This document shows, piece after piece, positions 1 through 9,648 of a stretch of DNA of 37,696 nt. A program made the position numbers and the translations under genes. Location of the stretch: contig JAISLB010000056.1 of assembly GCA_031260685.1 (NCBI GenBank), positions 1 to 37,696 on the forward strand, written 5' to 3'. Source of the DNA: Oscillospiraceae bacterium (GTDB taxonomy: Bacteria; Bacillota; Clostridia; Oscillospirales; Oscillospiraceae). The notes under the pieces are model-generated. The model had not been told where the DNA came from. It made no database searches and was given only the letters and a program-made list of their open reading frames with translations. Position 1 is the stretch's first letter. Each line of letters opens with the position of its first letter.

Positions 1-6
1 TTGTTC

Positions 7-651
7 TTACAGACCGATTACCTTTTTGGCAAGTTCCGCAGCGGAAGCCGCGTCTTCGCTGTAGCCGTCCGCTCCGACTTCGTCTGCAAACGCCGGAGTG
101 ATAGGCGCTCCGCCGACGATGAGTTTGAGGTCGCGTCCGGACTCTTTCTTGTACGCGAGAATAGCTTCGGCGGCTTCTTTGAGCGCCGGCATAGTGGTTG
201 TCAGCAGCGCGGAGAGAGCAACGACCTTGACATCGGGCTGAGCTTTCAGCTCTTCGATGAATTTCTCTTTCGGTACGTCAACTCCGAGGTCGGTAACTTC
301 GAAGCCCGCGCCTTCAATCATCATCGCGACAAGGTTCTTGCCGATGTCGTGCAAGTCTCCCGCGACGGTGCCGATGATGAGTTTCGCGACAGGTTCGGAA
401 CCGGCTGCTTTGAGAGCGGGCTGCAGGATTTCGATGCCCTTTTTCATTGCGCGGGCAGCGATGAGCATTTCCGGAACAAAGATTTCATTCTTTTGGAAAC
501 GCGCGCCGACTACTGCCATCGCGTCAATCATACCCTCGTTGAGGATTTGTTTGGCATCTGCTCCGCTGTCGAGAGCTTCTTGTACGAGACCTGCAACGAT
601 TTTGACTTTGCCGTTTTCGACGGCTGCTTTTACTTCAGCAATTTTGGACAT
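7..651 (-). CDS. Corrinoid (cobalamin-binding) methyltransferase subunit, MtbC/MttC/MtvC-like
   Basis: 214 aa ORF; B12-binding signature DLHDIGKNLVAMMIEGAGFEVTDLGVDVP (DxHxxG) and an N-terminal helical cap; adjacent to MeTr and UroD-family methyltransferases. Confidence 0.93.
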   Translation of the reverse strand: MSKIAEVKAAVENGKVKIVAGLVQEALDSGADAKQILNEGMIDAMAVVGARFQKNEIFVPEMLIAARAMKKGIEILQPALKAAGSEPVAKLIIGTVAGDLHDIGKNLVAMMIEGAGFEVTDLGVDVPKEKFIEELKAQPDVKVVALSALLTTTMPALKEAAEAILAYKKESGRDLKLIVGGAPITPAFADEVGADGYSEDAASAAELAKKVIGL

Positions 652-698
652 AGTGAATGTTCCTCCGAATTATAATAAATTATTGTTTGTTGATGAGA

Positions 699-1550
699 TT
701 AGGCGATTTTTTTCGGTGCCGCAGCGGGAGCCGCTATAACGCCCTCGCGGTGCGCCGAAATATACTCCATACAGAAGTCGTCTCTACCGCAGCAGGCTTC
801 GGCGGCGTAGATTACACCGAGCAGAACCTTGTCAAGCGGGTCGAATACCGCGCTGTCAAGCCCGGCGTTAATCGCGAGTGCCGCGAAAGCCATATTGACG
901 AGCTTACGCGCGGGAAGATTGAACGAAATATTGCTGATTGCGCCGGTGATGTGGATTGACGGAGCTTTGGCGCGGATATATTTCATTACGTCCACTACTA
1001 CCGCGATTCCTACTACGTCCTCATCGTCCGAGTCGTAGCTTGTGGCGAGCATTTCGACAAGCGGGTCGATGTGCAAACGCGCCGGAGCGATTTTGTATTC
1101 GGCGGCTTTTGCCAGAAGCGCATCGAAAACTTCTTTGCGTTTTTGAGCCGTTTTGGGGATTCCCGTATCGTCACACAGCAGCGCTACGACCTCCCATTTG
1201 CTGTCCGCGATAAGCGGGAAAATTGTGTCTATCTTGCTGCCCTCCATTGATACGGAGTTCACAAGCCCGGGTTTCTTGACGAGCCCGTCGCGAAGAACCT
1301 GCGCTAAGACATCGGGGTTCGGACTGTCGATGCAGATAGGGGTTTCCGTCGCGCTCTGAACGATTTCAAGCATCCACTTGAGCGTATCGTACTCGATAGA
1401 GGGTTCGACAGAGGCGCAGACGTCGATGAAGTGCGCTCCCGCCTCCGACTGGCGTACTGCCAAATCACGCAGAAAGTCCGCGTCACGGGCAGCGATGGCT
1501 TTCCCGACCGATGGAATGGAGCCGTTGATTTTTTCGCCGATAATAATCAT
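699..1550 (-). CDS. Methyltetrahydrofolate:corrinoid methyltransferase (pterin-binding MeTr family)
   Basis: 283 aa; MIIIGEKINGSIPSVGKAI..., GAHFIDVCASVEPS, ETPICIDSPNPDVL typical of pterin-binding MeTr/AcsE/MtgA-like proteins. Confidence 0.92.
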   Translation of the reverse strand: MIIIGEKINGSIPSVGKAIAARDADFLRDLAVRQSEAGAHFIDVCASVEPSIEYDTLKWMLEIVQSATETPICIDSPNPDVLAQVLRDGLVKKPGLVNSVSMEGSKIDTIFPLIADSKWEVVALLCDDTGIPKTAQKRKEVFDALLAKAAEYKIAPARLHIDPLVEMLATSYDSDDEDVVGIAVVVDVMKYIRAKAPSIHITGAISNISFNLPARKLVNMAFAALAINAGLDSAVFDPLDKVLLGVIYAAEACCGRDDFCMEYISAHREGVIAAPAAAPKKIA

Positions 1551-1632
1551 TTTGTACTTTTCAACCGAGTGCGGTTTGTCCGCTGCCCGATTGTTGTCCT
1601 CCCTTTAGGTATATAAAATGTTAATTGGTTTA

Positions 1633-2778
1633 TTATTTTGCGAATTTTTTGCGCGAATATTCATAGATTGTTTTGTACAGCAATTCACTTCCGCCGAAGC
1701 TGGTATTTACGAAGATGCTGTCGATATATTCGCCGAAAGTATCAAGCCATTTGTCGATTATGGCTTTTTGCTCCTCGGGGCTTTGCGGAGGTCCGCCGAA
1801 GCCGCCTACGTCAGGTCCGAACTCGACGTAGATTTTTCCGCGGTTATCTTTCAAAACTTGGAGACGGTCGTTCATCGGCTGACCTGACCACACGTCTACT
1901 CCGCACTCTACCATTACCGGCACCAGCGGTTCGATTTTACCGCAGGAGTGCAGAACGATATACTGACCGCGCTTGTGTGCGCTGTCGCAGATACGTTTGA
2001 GGTATGGCGCAATCATTTCGCGGACTGTGTCCGCACCGAAGAACGGAGCGCGCTGGCTGCCCCAGTCGTCGTGGAAGTAGAAGAGCTTAGCGTTGTAGTA
2101 TTTTTGGTAATACGCGAACAGCTCATCGTGGAAATCGGCAATCGCGCTGAATAAGCGGTGGATATGCGGCTGCTGGTCCTCATTTTTGAGAGCTACGGCG
2201 GCGTTTTCGAATTCGACGAAGCTGATTAAACGCTCGAACAAGCCGGTTAGTACCCACGGCATAACTCCGCGCTCGTCTGCCGCGAGAAAGTCCTTGTTTT
2301 TCTCGGCGTTTCCTGCCCAGTCGTATTGACTTAGGTCGGGGAACTTGACATAATTTTCCCAGTGGGCAAAGTCGGACAGATCCATATCCCAGTCCTCGTC
2401 ATATACCTTAGGTATAAGCGGCTCACTGCCCGGACGAACCATAGAACCTCCGGCGCTCGGGACGTATTCCCATTCCACTCCGAAAAAGTCTTTTCCGCCG
2501 GAAGTATTGTACTTCGGGTCGTTACCGGCTTCGATTACGAAAGCGCGCGCGATGTTGTCCGGCATTATCAGCGGACAGAACGTCAGCACATCGCCGCCTT
2601 GCGGAGCCCAAAGCTGTTCGCCTTTCAGCGCGCCCGAAGCGTCGCGTTTGAGCGCAAGCTCAACATTCGCAAGCGGTGTTATGGGTGTATTGTATCTGGG
2701 GGAACCCGGGAAGTTTATTCCGCCCATTGGGAATGACGGAAAGTTGCCGTTGATTTTCAGCTCTTCTTGAATGTTCAT
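1633..2778 (-). CDS. Uroporphyrinogen decarboxylase (UroD/MtaA)-family corrinoid-dependent methyltransferase
   Basis: 381 aa; YIVLHSCGKIEPLVPVMVECGVDVWSG contains the HxCG zinc-ligand motif of MtaA/MtbA-type methyltransferases; in cassette with corrinoid protein and MeTr. Confidence 0.88.
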   Translation of the reverse strand: MNIQEELKINGNFPSFPMGGINFPGSPRYNTPITPLANVELALKRDASGALKGEQLWAPQGGDVLTFCPLIMPDNIARAFVIEAGNDPKYNTSGGKDFFGVEWEYVPSAGGSMVRPGSEPLIPKVYDEDWDMDLSDFAHWENYVKFPDLSQYDWAGNAEKNKDFLAADERGVMPWVLTGLFERLISFVEFENAAVALKNEDQQPHIHRLFSAIADFHDELFAYYQKYYNAKLFYFHDDWGSQRAPFFGADTVREMIAPYLKRICDSAHKRGQYIVLHSCGKIEPLVPVMVECGVDVWSGQPMNDRLQVLKDNRGKIYVEFGPDVGGFGGPPQSPEEQKAIIDKWLDTFGEYIDSIFVNTSFGGSELLYKTIYEYSRKKFAK

Positions 2779-2804
2779 TGTAGATGCTCACCCCTTTCTT
2801 TCCT

Positions 2805-2833
2805 ATTATAGCAAAAACTTGTTCACTTTGCAA
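2805..2833 (-). promoter_or_regulatory. Sigma-A type promoter for the corrinoid methyltransferase cassette
   Basis: Minus strand TTGCAA-N17-TATAAT (-35 2828-2833, -10 2805-2810), about 27 bp upstream of the start codon. Confidence 0.7.
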
Positions 2834-2849
2834 GAGGTTTTTTTCATTT

Positions 2850-3695
2850 TTAGGTAACTTTTGCTAAAATTACCGCCGCGGTATACAATATCAGCTGATG
2901 TGCCGGGTAAAAAATGTAGAATACCCACTTTGCGCGTCTCCCGCGTTTTCCGCTGTACGCGAGTATCAGCGGAACGCTCAGCGACGCAAAGACGAATTGT
3001 CCGAGCCCCGAAAGTACCAGCATCACTTGCTCATCAGCGGGAATCCCGGCTTGCGGAATCCACGCGAAAGTATTTCCGTTCCATACGGCGTAGAATCCGT
3101 AGAATACTAACGACCAGAGGAACGCCCACAGCGCTTTGCTCCGTTGCGTTTTTGCGAGGTAGAAGCCGAAAATCAGCGCAACTCCCCAAGCGTCGTAACC
3201 TGTCCGCAAAAAACTTGCGAGGAAGCAGGCAGCTATAAAAACCGGGATAATCAGCCGGCGGAGCCGCGTCCTCCCGCTTGCCTCTATCCGCTGCTGCGCG
3301 TATATAGTGAGCGCGCCGAGAGTGAGAATGACGAAGATGTTGTCAGGTTTCAGCACTGACAGCAGTGCGGACCTTATGCTTTCCCAACTGAGAAACGGAT
3401 TATAGCTGAACAGAAGATGGTAGATCGGCTGCGTCACAATCGCGAACACGGCAAGCCGCAGTATGTACTTCGGCATACTGCGCGTCTTGACGCAGCCCTC
3501 GGCTATCATAAACGCGAACAGCAGAAACGCTATGCGCCCTATCCACGTCATAACGCGGTAAATCCAGTACGTAAGCCGCAACTGCTCCGGAAAGATTAAG
3601 AGCAGTACGGGCTGGGCTAAAACAGTCTTGGCGATGTGGTCAATGAACATCGTGACGATAGCGATAAGCTTTAGCTGGTATGACGAAAGCTTCAT
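2850..3695 (-). CDS. TraX-family integral membrane protein
   Basis: 281 aa multi-TM; MKLSSYQLKLIAIVTMFIDHIAKTV...GRIAFLLFAFMIAEGCVKTRS...YIFYPAHQLIL, characteristic of TraX family. Confidence 0.88.
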   Translation of the reverse strand: MKLSSYQLKLIAIVTMFIDHIAKTVLAQPVLLLIFPEQLRLTYWIYRVMTWIGRIAFLLFAFMIAEGCVKTRSMPKYILRLAVFAIVTQPIYHLLFSYNPFLSWESIRSALLSVLKPDNIFVILTLGALTIYAQQRIEASGRTRLRRLIIPVFIAACFLASFLRTGYDAWGVALIFGFYLAKTQRSKALWAFLWSLVFYGFYAVWNGNTFAWIPQAGIPADEQVMLVLSGLGQFVFASLSVPLILAYSGKRGRRAKWVFYIFYPAHQLILYTAAVILAKVT

Positions 3696-3807
3696 TAAGT
3701 GTCTCCTTTGCGATAAATGATGTAATCAAGGAGAACTATACCGCTGAATCCGCCGCTTGTCAAGCGATTTGCCCCAATCGTAAGAAAGTTGTAAGATTTT
3801 GCGCTCC

Positions 3808-6153
3808 TTACGCCATCGCGAAATCCAGCACTCCGTCAACGCTGTTTGTCGGGTAGAATTCGAGCTGGGCGCGGACGAGCGGGTCAATTTCGTCTAAATC
3901 GGGCTTGTTAGCTTCGGGGATAATGAGCGTGTGAATATCAGCGCGGAGAGCCGCCATAGTCTTTTCGCGTAAGCCCCCAATCGGAAGCACGCGGCCGCGG
4001 AGCGTTACTTCGCCCGTCATCGCTATATCGCCGCGGAGCGGAGTGTTTTTCAGCGCGGAGATAGTCGCGAGAGTTACCGTAATACCCGCGCTCGGACCGT
4101 CCTTGGGAGTTGCGCCCTCCGGGAAGTGAATGTGTATGTCTTTCGTTTTGTAAAACTTAGGGTCAACGCCGATTTCCTTAGCCCTGCTGCGGATATAGCT
4201 TACGGCTGCCTTTGCGCTTTCCTGCATAACCTGACCGAGGTTGCCTGTGAGCTCGAGCTTGCCGTTGCCTTCGAGTACGTTGACTTCCACGTCGAGGACT
4301 TCTCCGCCGATTGAGGTCCACGCGAGACCGTGAGCTACGCCGACCGAAGCCTGCTTGTCCTCGGGGTCGCGCTTATACTTCGGAGTTCCCGCGAAATCGG
4401 CGAGATTGTCGGCTTTGACGGTGACGCGCTTCGACGTTCCCTCCGCGATTGCTACGGCGGCGCGGCGGCATACTCCCGCAAGTTCGCGCTCGAGTACTCG
4501 CACTCCGCTCTCACGCGTGTAGTCAGTTATCAGCAGGCGGATTGCGTCGTCCGTAACCTTTATCTGGGCGGCTTTCAGCCCGTGTTTTTTGCGTTGTTTC
4601 GCTAATAGGTGAGATTTCGCGATTTGCAGCTTCTCCTCGTCAGTATAGCTCGGAATGTCGATAACTTCCATACGGTCGAGAAGCGCCGGGGGAATCGCGC
4701 TCTTATCGTTTGCGGTAGTGACAAAAAGCGTATCGGACAAGTCAAAGGGAATCTCGAGATAATGGTCGCGGAAAGTCGCGTTTTGCTCGGGGTCAAGAGC
4801 TTCGAGCAATGCCGCCGCCGGGTCTCCTCGGTAGTCGTGACCGATTTTGTCAACTTCGTCGAGGAGCAGGAGCGGATTGCGGGTTCCGGCGCGTTGTACC
4901 GCCTCGATAATGCGCCCGGGCATAGCTCCGATGTAGGTTTTGCGATGACCGCGAATGTCGGCTTCGTCGTGTACGCCGCCGAGTGAGATTCGCGCCATAT
5001 TGCGGTTCAGCGCTTTTGCGATTCCCGTTGCGATAGAGGTTTTGCCCGTTCCCGGCGGTCCGATTAGGCAGAGAATACTGCCCTTATTGCCGGGCGCGAG
5101 TTTGCGTACCGCTACGAATTCGACTATACGGCGTTTTACCTTGTCTAAGCCGTAGTGGTCTTCATCGAGGATTTTGCGCGTAACTCCGGGGTCAAGGCGC
5201 TCTTTCGTTATTATCGTCCACGGCAGATTCAGGCAGGTGTCGAGATACTGAGTGAGCGAAGCCGCGTCCGGAGAACCGTTGTGCTGTTTGCGGAGGTTAG
5301 CTGCGTCTTTCAGCAGCTTCTTTTCCACGTCATCGGGGAAAGCGAGAGCTAAAATTTGCTCACGGTAGGTTTCGGCTTCGCTCTCGGGGTCTGTTTCTCC
5401 GCCCTCTCCAAGCGATTGTTTAATAACGCGGAGCTGTTCGCGGAGAATTCCCTCGCGCTGTCCCTCCGCTAAGCGTATGTTGGTGGCTTGACGCACCTCG
5501 AAGTCAACTTCGAGGAAAGCAATAGCCTCAAACATATAGTCGTTGAGCTTTTTCAAGCGTTCAAGCGGGTCAAGCTGCGACAATAGCTCGTATTTGCGCT
5601 CGTTCGGAATAAATACGTTATGCGCGAGTAAATCCGCGAGACTTCCGGCGAGTTCCAGCGGAGTGTGACCTGCGAGTAATTCTTCGATATGCGGACGGAA
5701 GTCCGGCGCGGTGCCTTGCCCGAGCATTGCGTAGCGTCCCGCGAGAGCCTTAGTGTGCGTGACGAGTTCCGCGGCTGCCGCGGCGTCGCTCACGGGGTTG
5801 TCGAACATCATTTCGTACTGAACCGTGAAACAGGGTTTGCGGCGCATAATCTTCGTCCAGCGCGCTCGCTGTTCGCACTCTATGACTGCGCGTACGCCGT
5901 CGCTGGAATTGAGAAACTGCGTCACGCGTCCGAGGAGTCCGACGGGGTAAATTTGGTTATTGGGCGGAGTAACCACAAAAGGCTCGTTTTCGTCAAATTT
6001 GTGAAACGCGAGAAAAATTTGCCGCCGCGAACCTCTCATCGCCGAGCGCAGCGCTGCCGCCGAACCTTCGTCGTCTATTTCTATGTTCAGCGTAGTCGCG
6101 GGGAAAATTGTCACCCCGCGCAGGAGTAACATCGGGATAGTTTCTATATTCAT
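3808..6153 (-). CDS. lon: ATP-dependent protease Lon
   Basis: Walker [10 protein letters not shown], Lon substrate-binding N-terminus, catalytic Ser motif PKDGPSAG. Start re-assigned to MNIETIP (ATG at 6153) preceded by GAGAGG; the ORF track start at 6234 is upstream. Confidence 0.95.
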   Translation of the reverse strand: MNIETIPMLLLRGVTIFPATTLNIEIDDEGSAAALRSAMRGSRRQIFLAFHKFDENEPFVVTPPNNQIYPVGLLGRVTQFLNSSDGVRAVIECEQRARWTKIMRRKPCFTVQYEMMFDNPVSDAAAAAELVTHTKALAGRYAMLGQGTAPDFRPHIEELLAGHTPLELAGSLADLLAHNVFIPNERKYELLSQLDPLERLKKLNDYMFEAIAFLEVDFEVRQATNIRLAEGQREGILREQLRVIKQSLGEGGETDPESEAETYREQILALAFPDDVEKKLLKDAANLRKQHNGSPDAASLTQYLDTCLNLPWTIITKERLDPGVTRKILDEDHYGLDKVKRRIVEFVAVRKLAPGNKGSILCLIGPPGTGKTSIATGIAKALNRNMARISLGGVHDEADIRGHRKTYIGAMPGRIIEAVQRAGTRNPLLLLDEVDKIGHDYRGDPAAALLEALDPEQNATFRDHYLEIPFDLSDTLFVTTANDKSAIPPALLDRMEVIDIPSYTDEEKLQIAKSHLLAKQRKKHGLKAAQIKVTDDAIRLLITDYTRESGVRVLERELAGVCRRAAVAIAEGTSKRVTVKADNLADFAGTPKYKRDPEDKQASVGVAHGLAWTSIGGEVLDVEVNVLEGNGKLELTGNLGQVMQESAKAAVSYIRSRAKEIGVDPKFYKTKDIHIHFPEGATPKDGPSAGITVTLATISALKNTPLRGDIAMTGEVTLRGRVLPIGGLREKTMAALRADIHTLIIPEANKPDLDEIDPLVRAQLEFYPTNSVDGVLDFAMA

Positions 6154-6242
6154 ATATGTATACCTCTCGAAAGTGAACAGTATAGCCGTTCGGCTATGGT
6201 TTTGCCGTTTCGGGCTGATTTGCAGACTTATCATTCACCGAA

Positions 6243-6271
6243 AGTATAACACATTGAGCCGCGTTTGTCAA
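6243..6271 (-). promoter_or_regulatory. Sigma-A type promoter of lon
   Basis: Minus strand TTGACA (6266-6271)-N17-TATACT (6243-6248). Confidence 0.75.
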
Positions 6272-6279
6272 TCAAAGAG

Positions 6280-7056
6280 TTAAGAGCCTGCTGCCGCTTC
6301 TTTCATCGTTTTTACGTATTCGTAGATTTTCGATCCCGCGTCCGCTCCGTACTTTTCGCAAAGCTTTACAATCGCGGAGCCTACGATTACTCCGTCGGCG
6401 TATTTTGACATTTCGCGCGCCTGCTGCGCGGTACTTATCCCGAAGCCTATCGCCGCCGGAACCTCCGAAACTTTGCGGATTTGCGTGATTATCGCGTTCA
6501 GGTCAGTTGTAATCTCGCTCCGGACGCCTGTTACGCCCATTGAGGACACTACGTAAATAAAACCCGCAGCCTGCGAAGCAATCTCCGCAATCCGCGCTTC
6601 GCTCGTAGGTGCGATAAGCGAGATTACGTCTACATCGTACTTAGCCGCGATAGGCTTTGCTTCGCCCTGTTCCTCGAAAGGCATATCGGGAATGATTACG
6701 CCGTCCACTCCCGAGTTTTTACAGTCCGCGAAAAATTTATCGTAACCGCGCCGGAACACAGGGTTCAGATATGTAAGAAACACGAGCGGAACGTCAGTCT
6801 TGGCGCGAACTCTCCGCGCAAGTTCGAAGCAGCCGTCTACCGTAGCTCCGTTGGCTAAGGCGCGGATATTAGCAGCCTGTATAGTAGGTCCCTCGGCGAT
6901 AGGGTCCGAGAACGGTATACCAATCTCGACCAAATCCGCTCCGGCGCGTAGCATTTCCAGTATGAACTCCTCCGATTTATCAAGCGTAGGGTCGCCGCCT
7001 GTTACGAAACCTATGAACGCCTTGCCGTGGTCAAATGCTTTTGCTATTCTACTCAT
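6280..7056 (-). CDS. trpA: Tryptophan synthase alpha chain
   Basis: 258 aa; [68 protein letters not shown]. Confidence 0.97.
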   Translation of the reverse strand: MSRIAKAFDHGKAFIGFVTGGDPTLDKSEEFILEMLRAGADLVEIGIPFSDPIAEGPTIQAANIRALANGATVDGCFELARRVRAKTDVPLVFLTYLNPVFRRGYDKFFADCKNSGVDGVIIPDMPFEEQGEAKPIAAKYDVDVISLIAPTSEARIAEIASQAAGFIYVVSSMGVTGVRSEITTDLNAIITQIRKVSEVPAAIGFGISTAQQAREMSKYADGVIVGSAIVKLCEKYGADAGSKIYEYVKTMKEAAAGS

Positions 7057-8233
7057 TGATAGTTACCCCCTTATATTTCGCTATTGCCGCAACGTCTTTG
7101 TCGCCTCGTCCTGACAGACAGATAATAACGCTTTCGCTCTCCGGCAGCGTTGGGACGAGTTTTCGCGCGTAGGCAACGGCGTGGGCGGATTCAATCGCGC
7201 TGATTATCCCCTCGGTTCGCGCGAGATACTCAAACGCGTCTACTGATTCGTCGTCTGTGACCGGTACGTACTCCGCTCGTCCCGTGCTGTGAAGCTGCGC
7301 GTGTTCGGGACCGATTCCGGGGTAATCGAGTCCCGCCGAGATTGAGTATACCGGTGCGATTTGTCCGTTATCGTCCTGACAGAAGATAGATTTCATACCG
7401 TGGAAAACTCCCGTCTGACCTTTTGCGATTGTCGCGGCGTGCTTGTCAGTTTCTATTCCGTGACCGGCGGCTTCGCAGCCTATCAGCCGCACGGAGCTGT
7501 CGCCGATAAAGTTATAGAACATTCCGATGGCGTTTGAACCTCCTCCGACGCAAGCGATTACAGCCGCGGGAAGTTTCCCCTCACGTTCGAGAATCTGTTC
7601 GCGGGCTTCTTTCGAGATAACCGCCTGAAAGTCGCGTACAATCGTGGGAAAGGGGTGCGGACCCATAACGCTGCCAAGCATATAGTGGGTGTCGTGAGTT
7701 CGCGCTACCCACTCGCGCATTGCTTCGTTTACGGCGTCCTTGAGAGTTTGCGTGCCGGAAGTTACCGCGTTGACTTTCGCGCCGAGAAGCTCCATTCGGT
7801 AGACGTTGAGCGCTTGACGCTCCGTGTCCTCTCTGCCCATAAAGATTTCGCACTCTAAGCCTAGGAGCGCCGCCGCGGTAGCCGCAGCAACTCCGTGCTG
7901 TCCGGCTCCCGTTTCGGCTATGACGCGGGTTTTGCCCATACGTTTCGCCAATAGCGCCTGACCGAGGACGTTGTTAATCTTGTGGCTCCCGGTGTGGTTA
8001 AGGTCCTCGCGTTTGAGATAGACTTTCGCGCCTCCGAGGTCGCGCGTCATCTTCTCCGCGAAGTACAGCAAACTCGGGCGGTTAGCGTAGCCGCGAAGCA
8101 GCGCGTCAAGCTCCGCGGTGAATTCCGGGTCATTGCGGTAATGTTCGTATTCCGCGGTAAGGCGGTGTATTTCGTTCATAAGGGTTTCCGGTATGTACTG
8201 TCCTCCGAAATCCCCGAAACGTCCGTTTGTCAT
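7049..8233 (-). CDS. trpB: Tryptophan synthase beta chain
   Basis: 394 aa; [32 protein letters not shown] (PLP Lys), [11 protein letters not shown]. Confidence 0.98.
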   Translation of the reverse strand: MTNGRFGDFGGQYIPETLMNEIHRLTAEYEHYRNDPEFTAELDALLRGYANRPSLLYFAEKMTRDLGGAKVYLKREDLNHTGSHKINNVLGQALLAKRMGKTRVIAETGAGQHGVAAATAAALLGLECEIFMGREDTERQALNVYRMELLGAKVNAVTSGTQTLKDAVNEAMREWVARTHDTHYMLGSVMGPHPFPTIVRDFQAVISKEAREQILEREGKLPAAVIACVGGGSNAIGMFYNFIGDSSVRLIGCEAAGHGIETDKHAATIAKGQTGVFHGMKSIFCQDDNGQIAPVYSISAGLDYPGIGPEHAQLHSTGRAEYVPVTDDESVDAFEYLARTEGIISAIESAHAVAYARKLVPTLPESESVIICLSGRGDKDVAAIAKYKGVTINE

Positions 8234-8246
8234 ATCGGTGTCCTCC

Positions 8247-8330
8247 GTTGTTGTCAGTGGTCAGTGGTCAGTTGTCAGTGGTCAGTGGTTAGTGGTTAGT
8301 GGTTAGTTCATATCTGATAACTGCTATCTA
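8247..8330. repeat. Heptad-repeat element R1 (12 phased 7-mers) between trpF and trpB
   Basis: On + strand: gttgttg tcagtgg tcagtgg tcagttg tcagtgg tcagtgg ttagtgg ttagtgg ttagttc atatctg ataactg ctatcta; uninterrupted 7-bp phase for 84 bp. The trpF stop codon (TAG) is in the terminal unit. Confidence 0.9.
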
Positions 8331-8918
8331 TACAAAGTTGCGGCAGGCGGTTACAATTGCCTGTATTTTTTCGCAGTCTTTAACGCCGTTGGTTTCTGCT
8401 CCGGAGCTTACGTCAATTGCGTAGGGAGCGAGTTTCAGCGCGTCCGCTATATTGGCGGCGTTGATTCCTCCCGCTAAAAAGAACGGTTTGCCGGTGAGGG
8501 GAATCGCGCCGCGGTCGAAAACTTCGCCGCTCCCGCCGTTAGGAGAGTCGAACAGATGATAGTCCGCGAGTTCGCTCGGAATATCGTTTCTGCCGTGCCG
8601 AATCGCCTGAATAATCGGGATGCCGTAGGATTTCAGACGTTCGATATAGCTTCCGCGCTCTCCTCCGTGGAGCTGCGCGATGCCGATAACGCCGCTTTTG
8701 TACAGATTAACGATAGACTGTATCTCAGCGTTGACGAATACGCCGACGGGAACAATCCCGGGGTTAAGCAGCTCCCGCAGTCTTGCGGCGAATTCAGGCT
8801 CAATCCTGCGTTTGCTCTCGGCAAATACGAAACCGATGTAGTCAGGCTTTGCGAGATTGACGTAATCTATGTCTTCTATGCGCGTAAGTCCGCAAATCTT
8901 AATTTTGCAAGTCTGCAT
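8328..8918 (-). CDS. trpF: Phosphoribosylanthranilate isomerase
   Basis: 196 aa; KICGLTRIEDI, DYIGFVFAESKRRI, FFLAGGINAANI, AIDVSSGAETNGVKD. Confidence 0.96.
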   Translation of the reverse strand: MQTCKIKICGLTRIEDIDYVNLAKPDYIGFVFAESKRRIEPEFAARLRELLNPGIVPVGVFVNAEIQSIVNLYKSGVIGIAQLHGGERGSYIERLKSYGIPIIQAIRHGRNDIPSELADYHLFDSPNGGSGEVFDRGAIPLTGKPFFLAGGINAANIADALKLAPYAIDVSSGAETNGVKDCEKIQAIVTACRNFV

Positions 8919-9648
8919 TGTAGTTTCTCCGAAGTTCTGAAATGAATCCGACCTTGTCGTTCGAGCGCATTAACGCTTCGCCGATAAGTACGGCATCGGC
9001 GCGAAGCCTGCTTAGAGTTTTCCCGTTTTCCGGAGAAGTAATACCGCTTTCGGCAATAAAAAGCACATCCGGCGGAATGAGTTCGCGCAAAGTTTCCGCA
9101 GTGTTTACGTCAACGTCAAAAGTCGCGAGATTGCGGTTGTTGATACCGATAATCTTTGCGCCGGAGTTGACAGCGCGTCGAACCTCCGTATCGCTGTGAG
9201 CTTCGGCGATAGCCGCCATACCGAGAGTTTCCGCAAGTTCGCGGAACCGCAGCAGCTCCGCGTCATTGAGAATAGCGCAGATAAGCAATACAGCCGAAGC
9301 TCCGAGTGTCCGCGCCTCGTAGATTTGGTACTCGTCAACGGTGAAGTCCTTGCGTAAGCAGGGGAGACGTACGGCTCCCGCAATTTCGCGCAGATATTCA
9401 TCGCTGCCGAGAAAGCGCGTCGGCTCCGTAAGAACGGATATCGCGGAAGCTCCCGCCAGTTCGTAGTCCTTCGCGATTTCGAGATAGGGGAAGTCCGGAG
9501 CTATCAGCCCTTTGCTCGGCGAAGCGCGTTTGACTTCGGCGATAACTGATAAGCCGGGAGCCGCGAGAGCCGCGTAAAAGTCGAATTCAGCGGTCTTTGC
9601 GGCTGCTACGCGCTCTCTTGCGGAGGCTGCTAATTCGTCCAGTATCAT
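8899..9648 (-). CDS. trpC: Indole-3-glycerol phosphate synthase
   Basis: VIAEVKRASPSKG, CLRKDFTVDEYQIYEARTLGASAVLLI, IIGINNRNLATF. Start re-assigned to MILDELAAS (ATG 9648), overlapping the trpD stop (ATGA). Confidence 0.96.
   Translation of the reverse strand: MILDELAASARERVAAAKTAEFDFYAALAAPGLSVIAEVKRASPSKGLIAPDFPYLEIAKDYELAGASAISVLTEPTRFLGSDEYLREIAGAVRLPCLRKDFTVDEYQIYEARTLGASAVLLICAILNDAELLRFRELAETLGMAAIAEAHSDTEVRRAVNSGAKIIGINNRNLATFDVDVNTAETLRELIPPDVLFIAESGITSPENGKTLSRLRADAVLIGEALMRSNDKVGFISELRRNYNADLQN

Noticed and set aside
1-675. 224-aa + strand ORF opposite the corrinoid protein, and similar long antisense ORFs (5689-6129, 27302-27886, 25089-25610, 30840-31427, 24187-24750)
   Set aside because: Antisense to well-supported genes, low-complexity or Arg/Ser-rich translations without recognisable motifs; a by-product of codon usage in the real genes.
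7982-8299. 105-aa + ORF ending SVVSCQWSVVSG
   Set aside because: Antisense to trpB and running into heptad repeat GTGGTCA, which happens to be open in that frame; not a gene.
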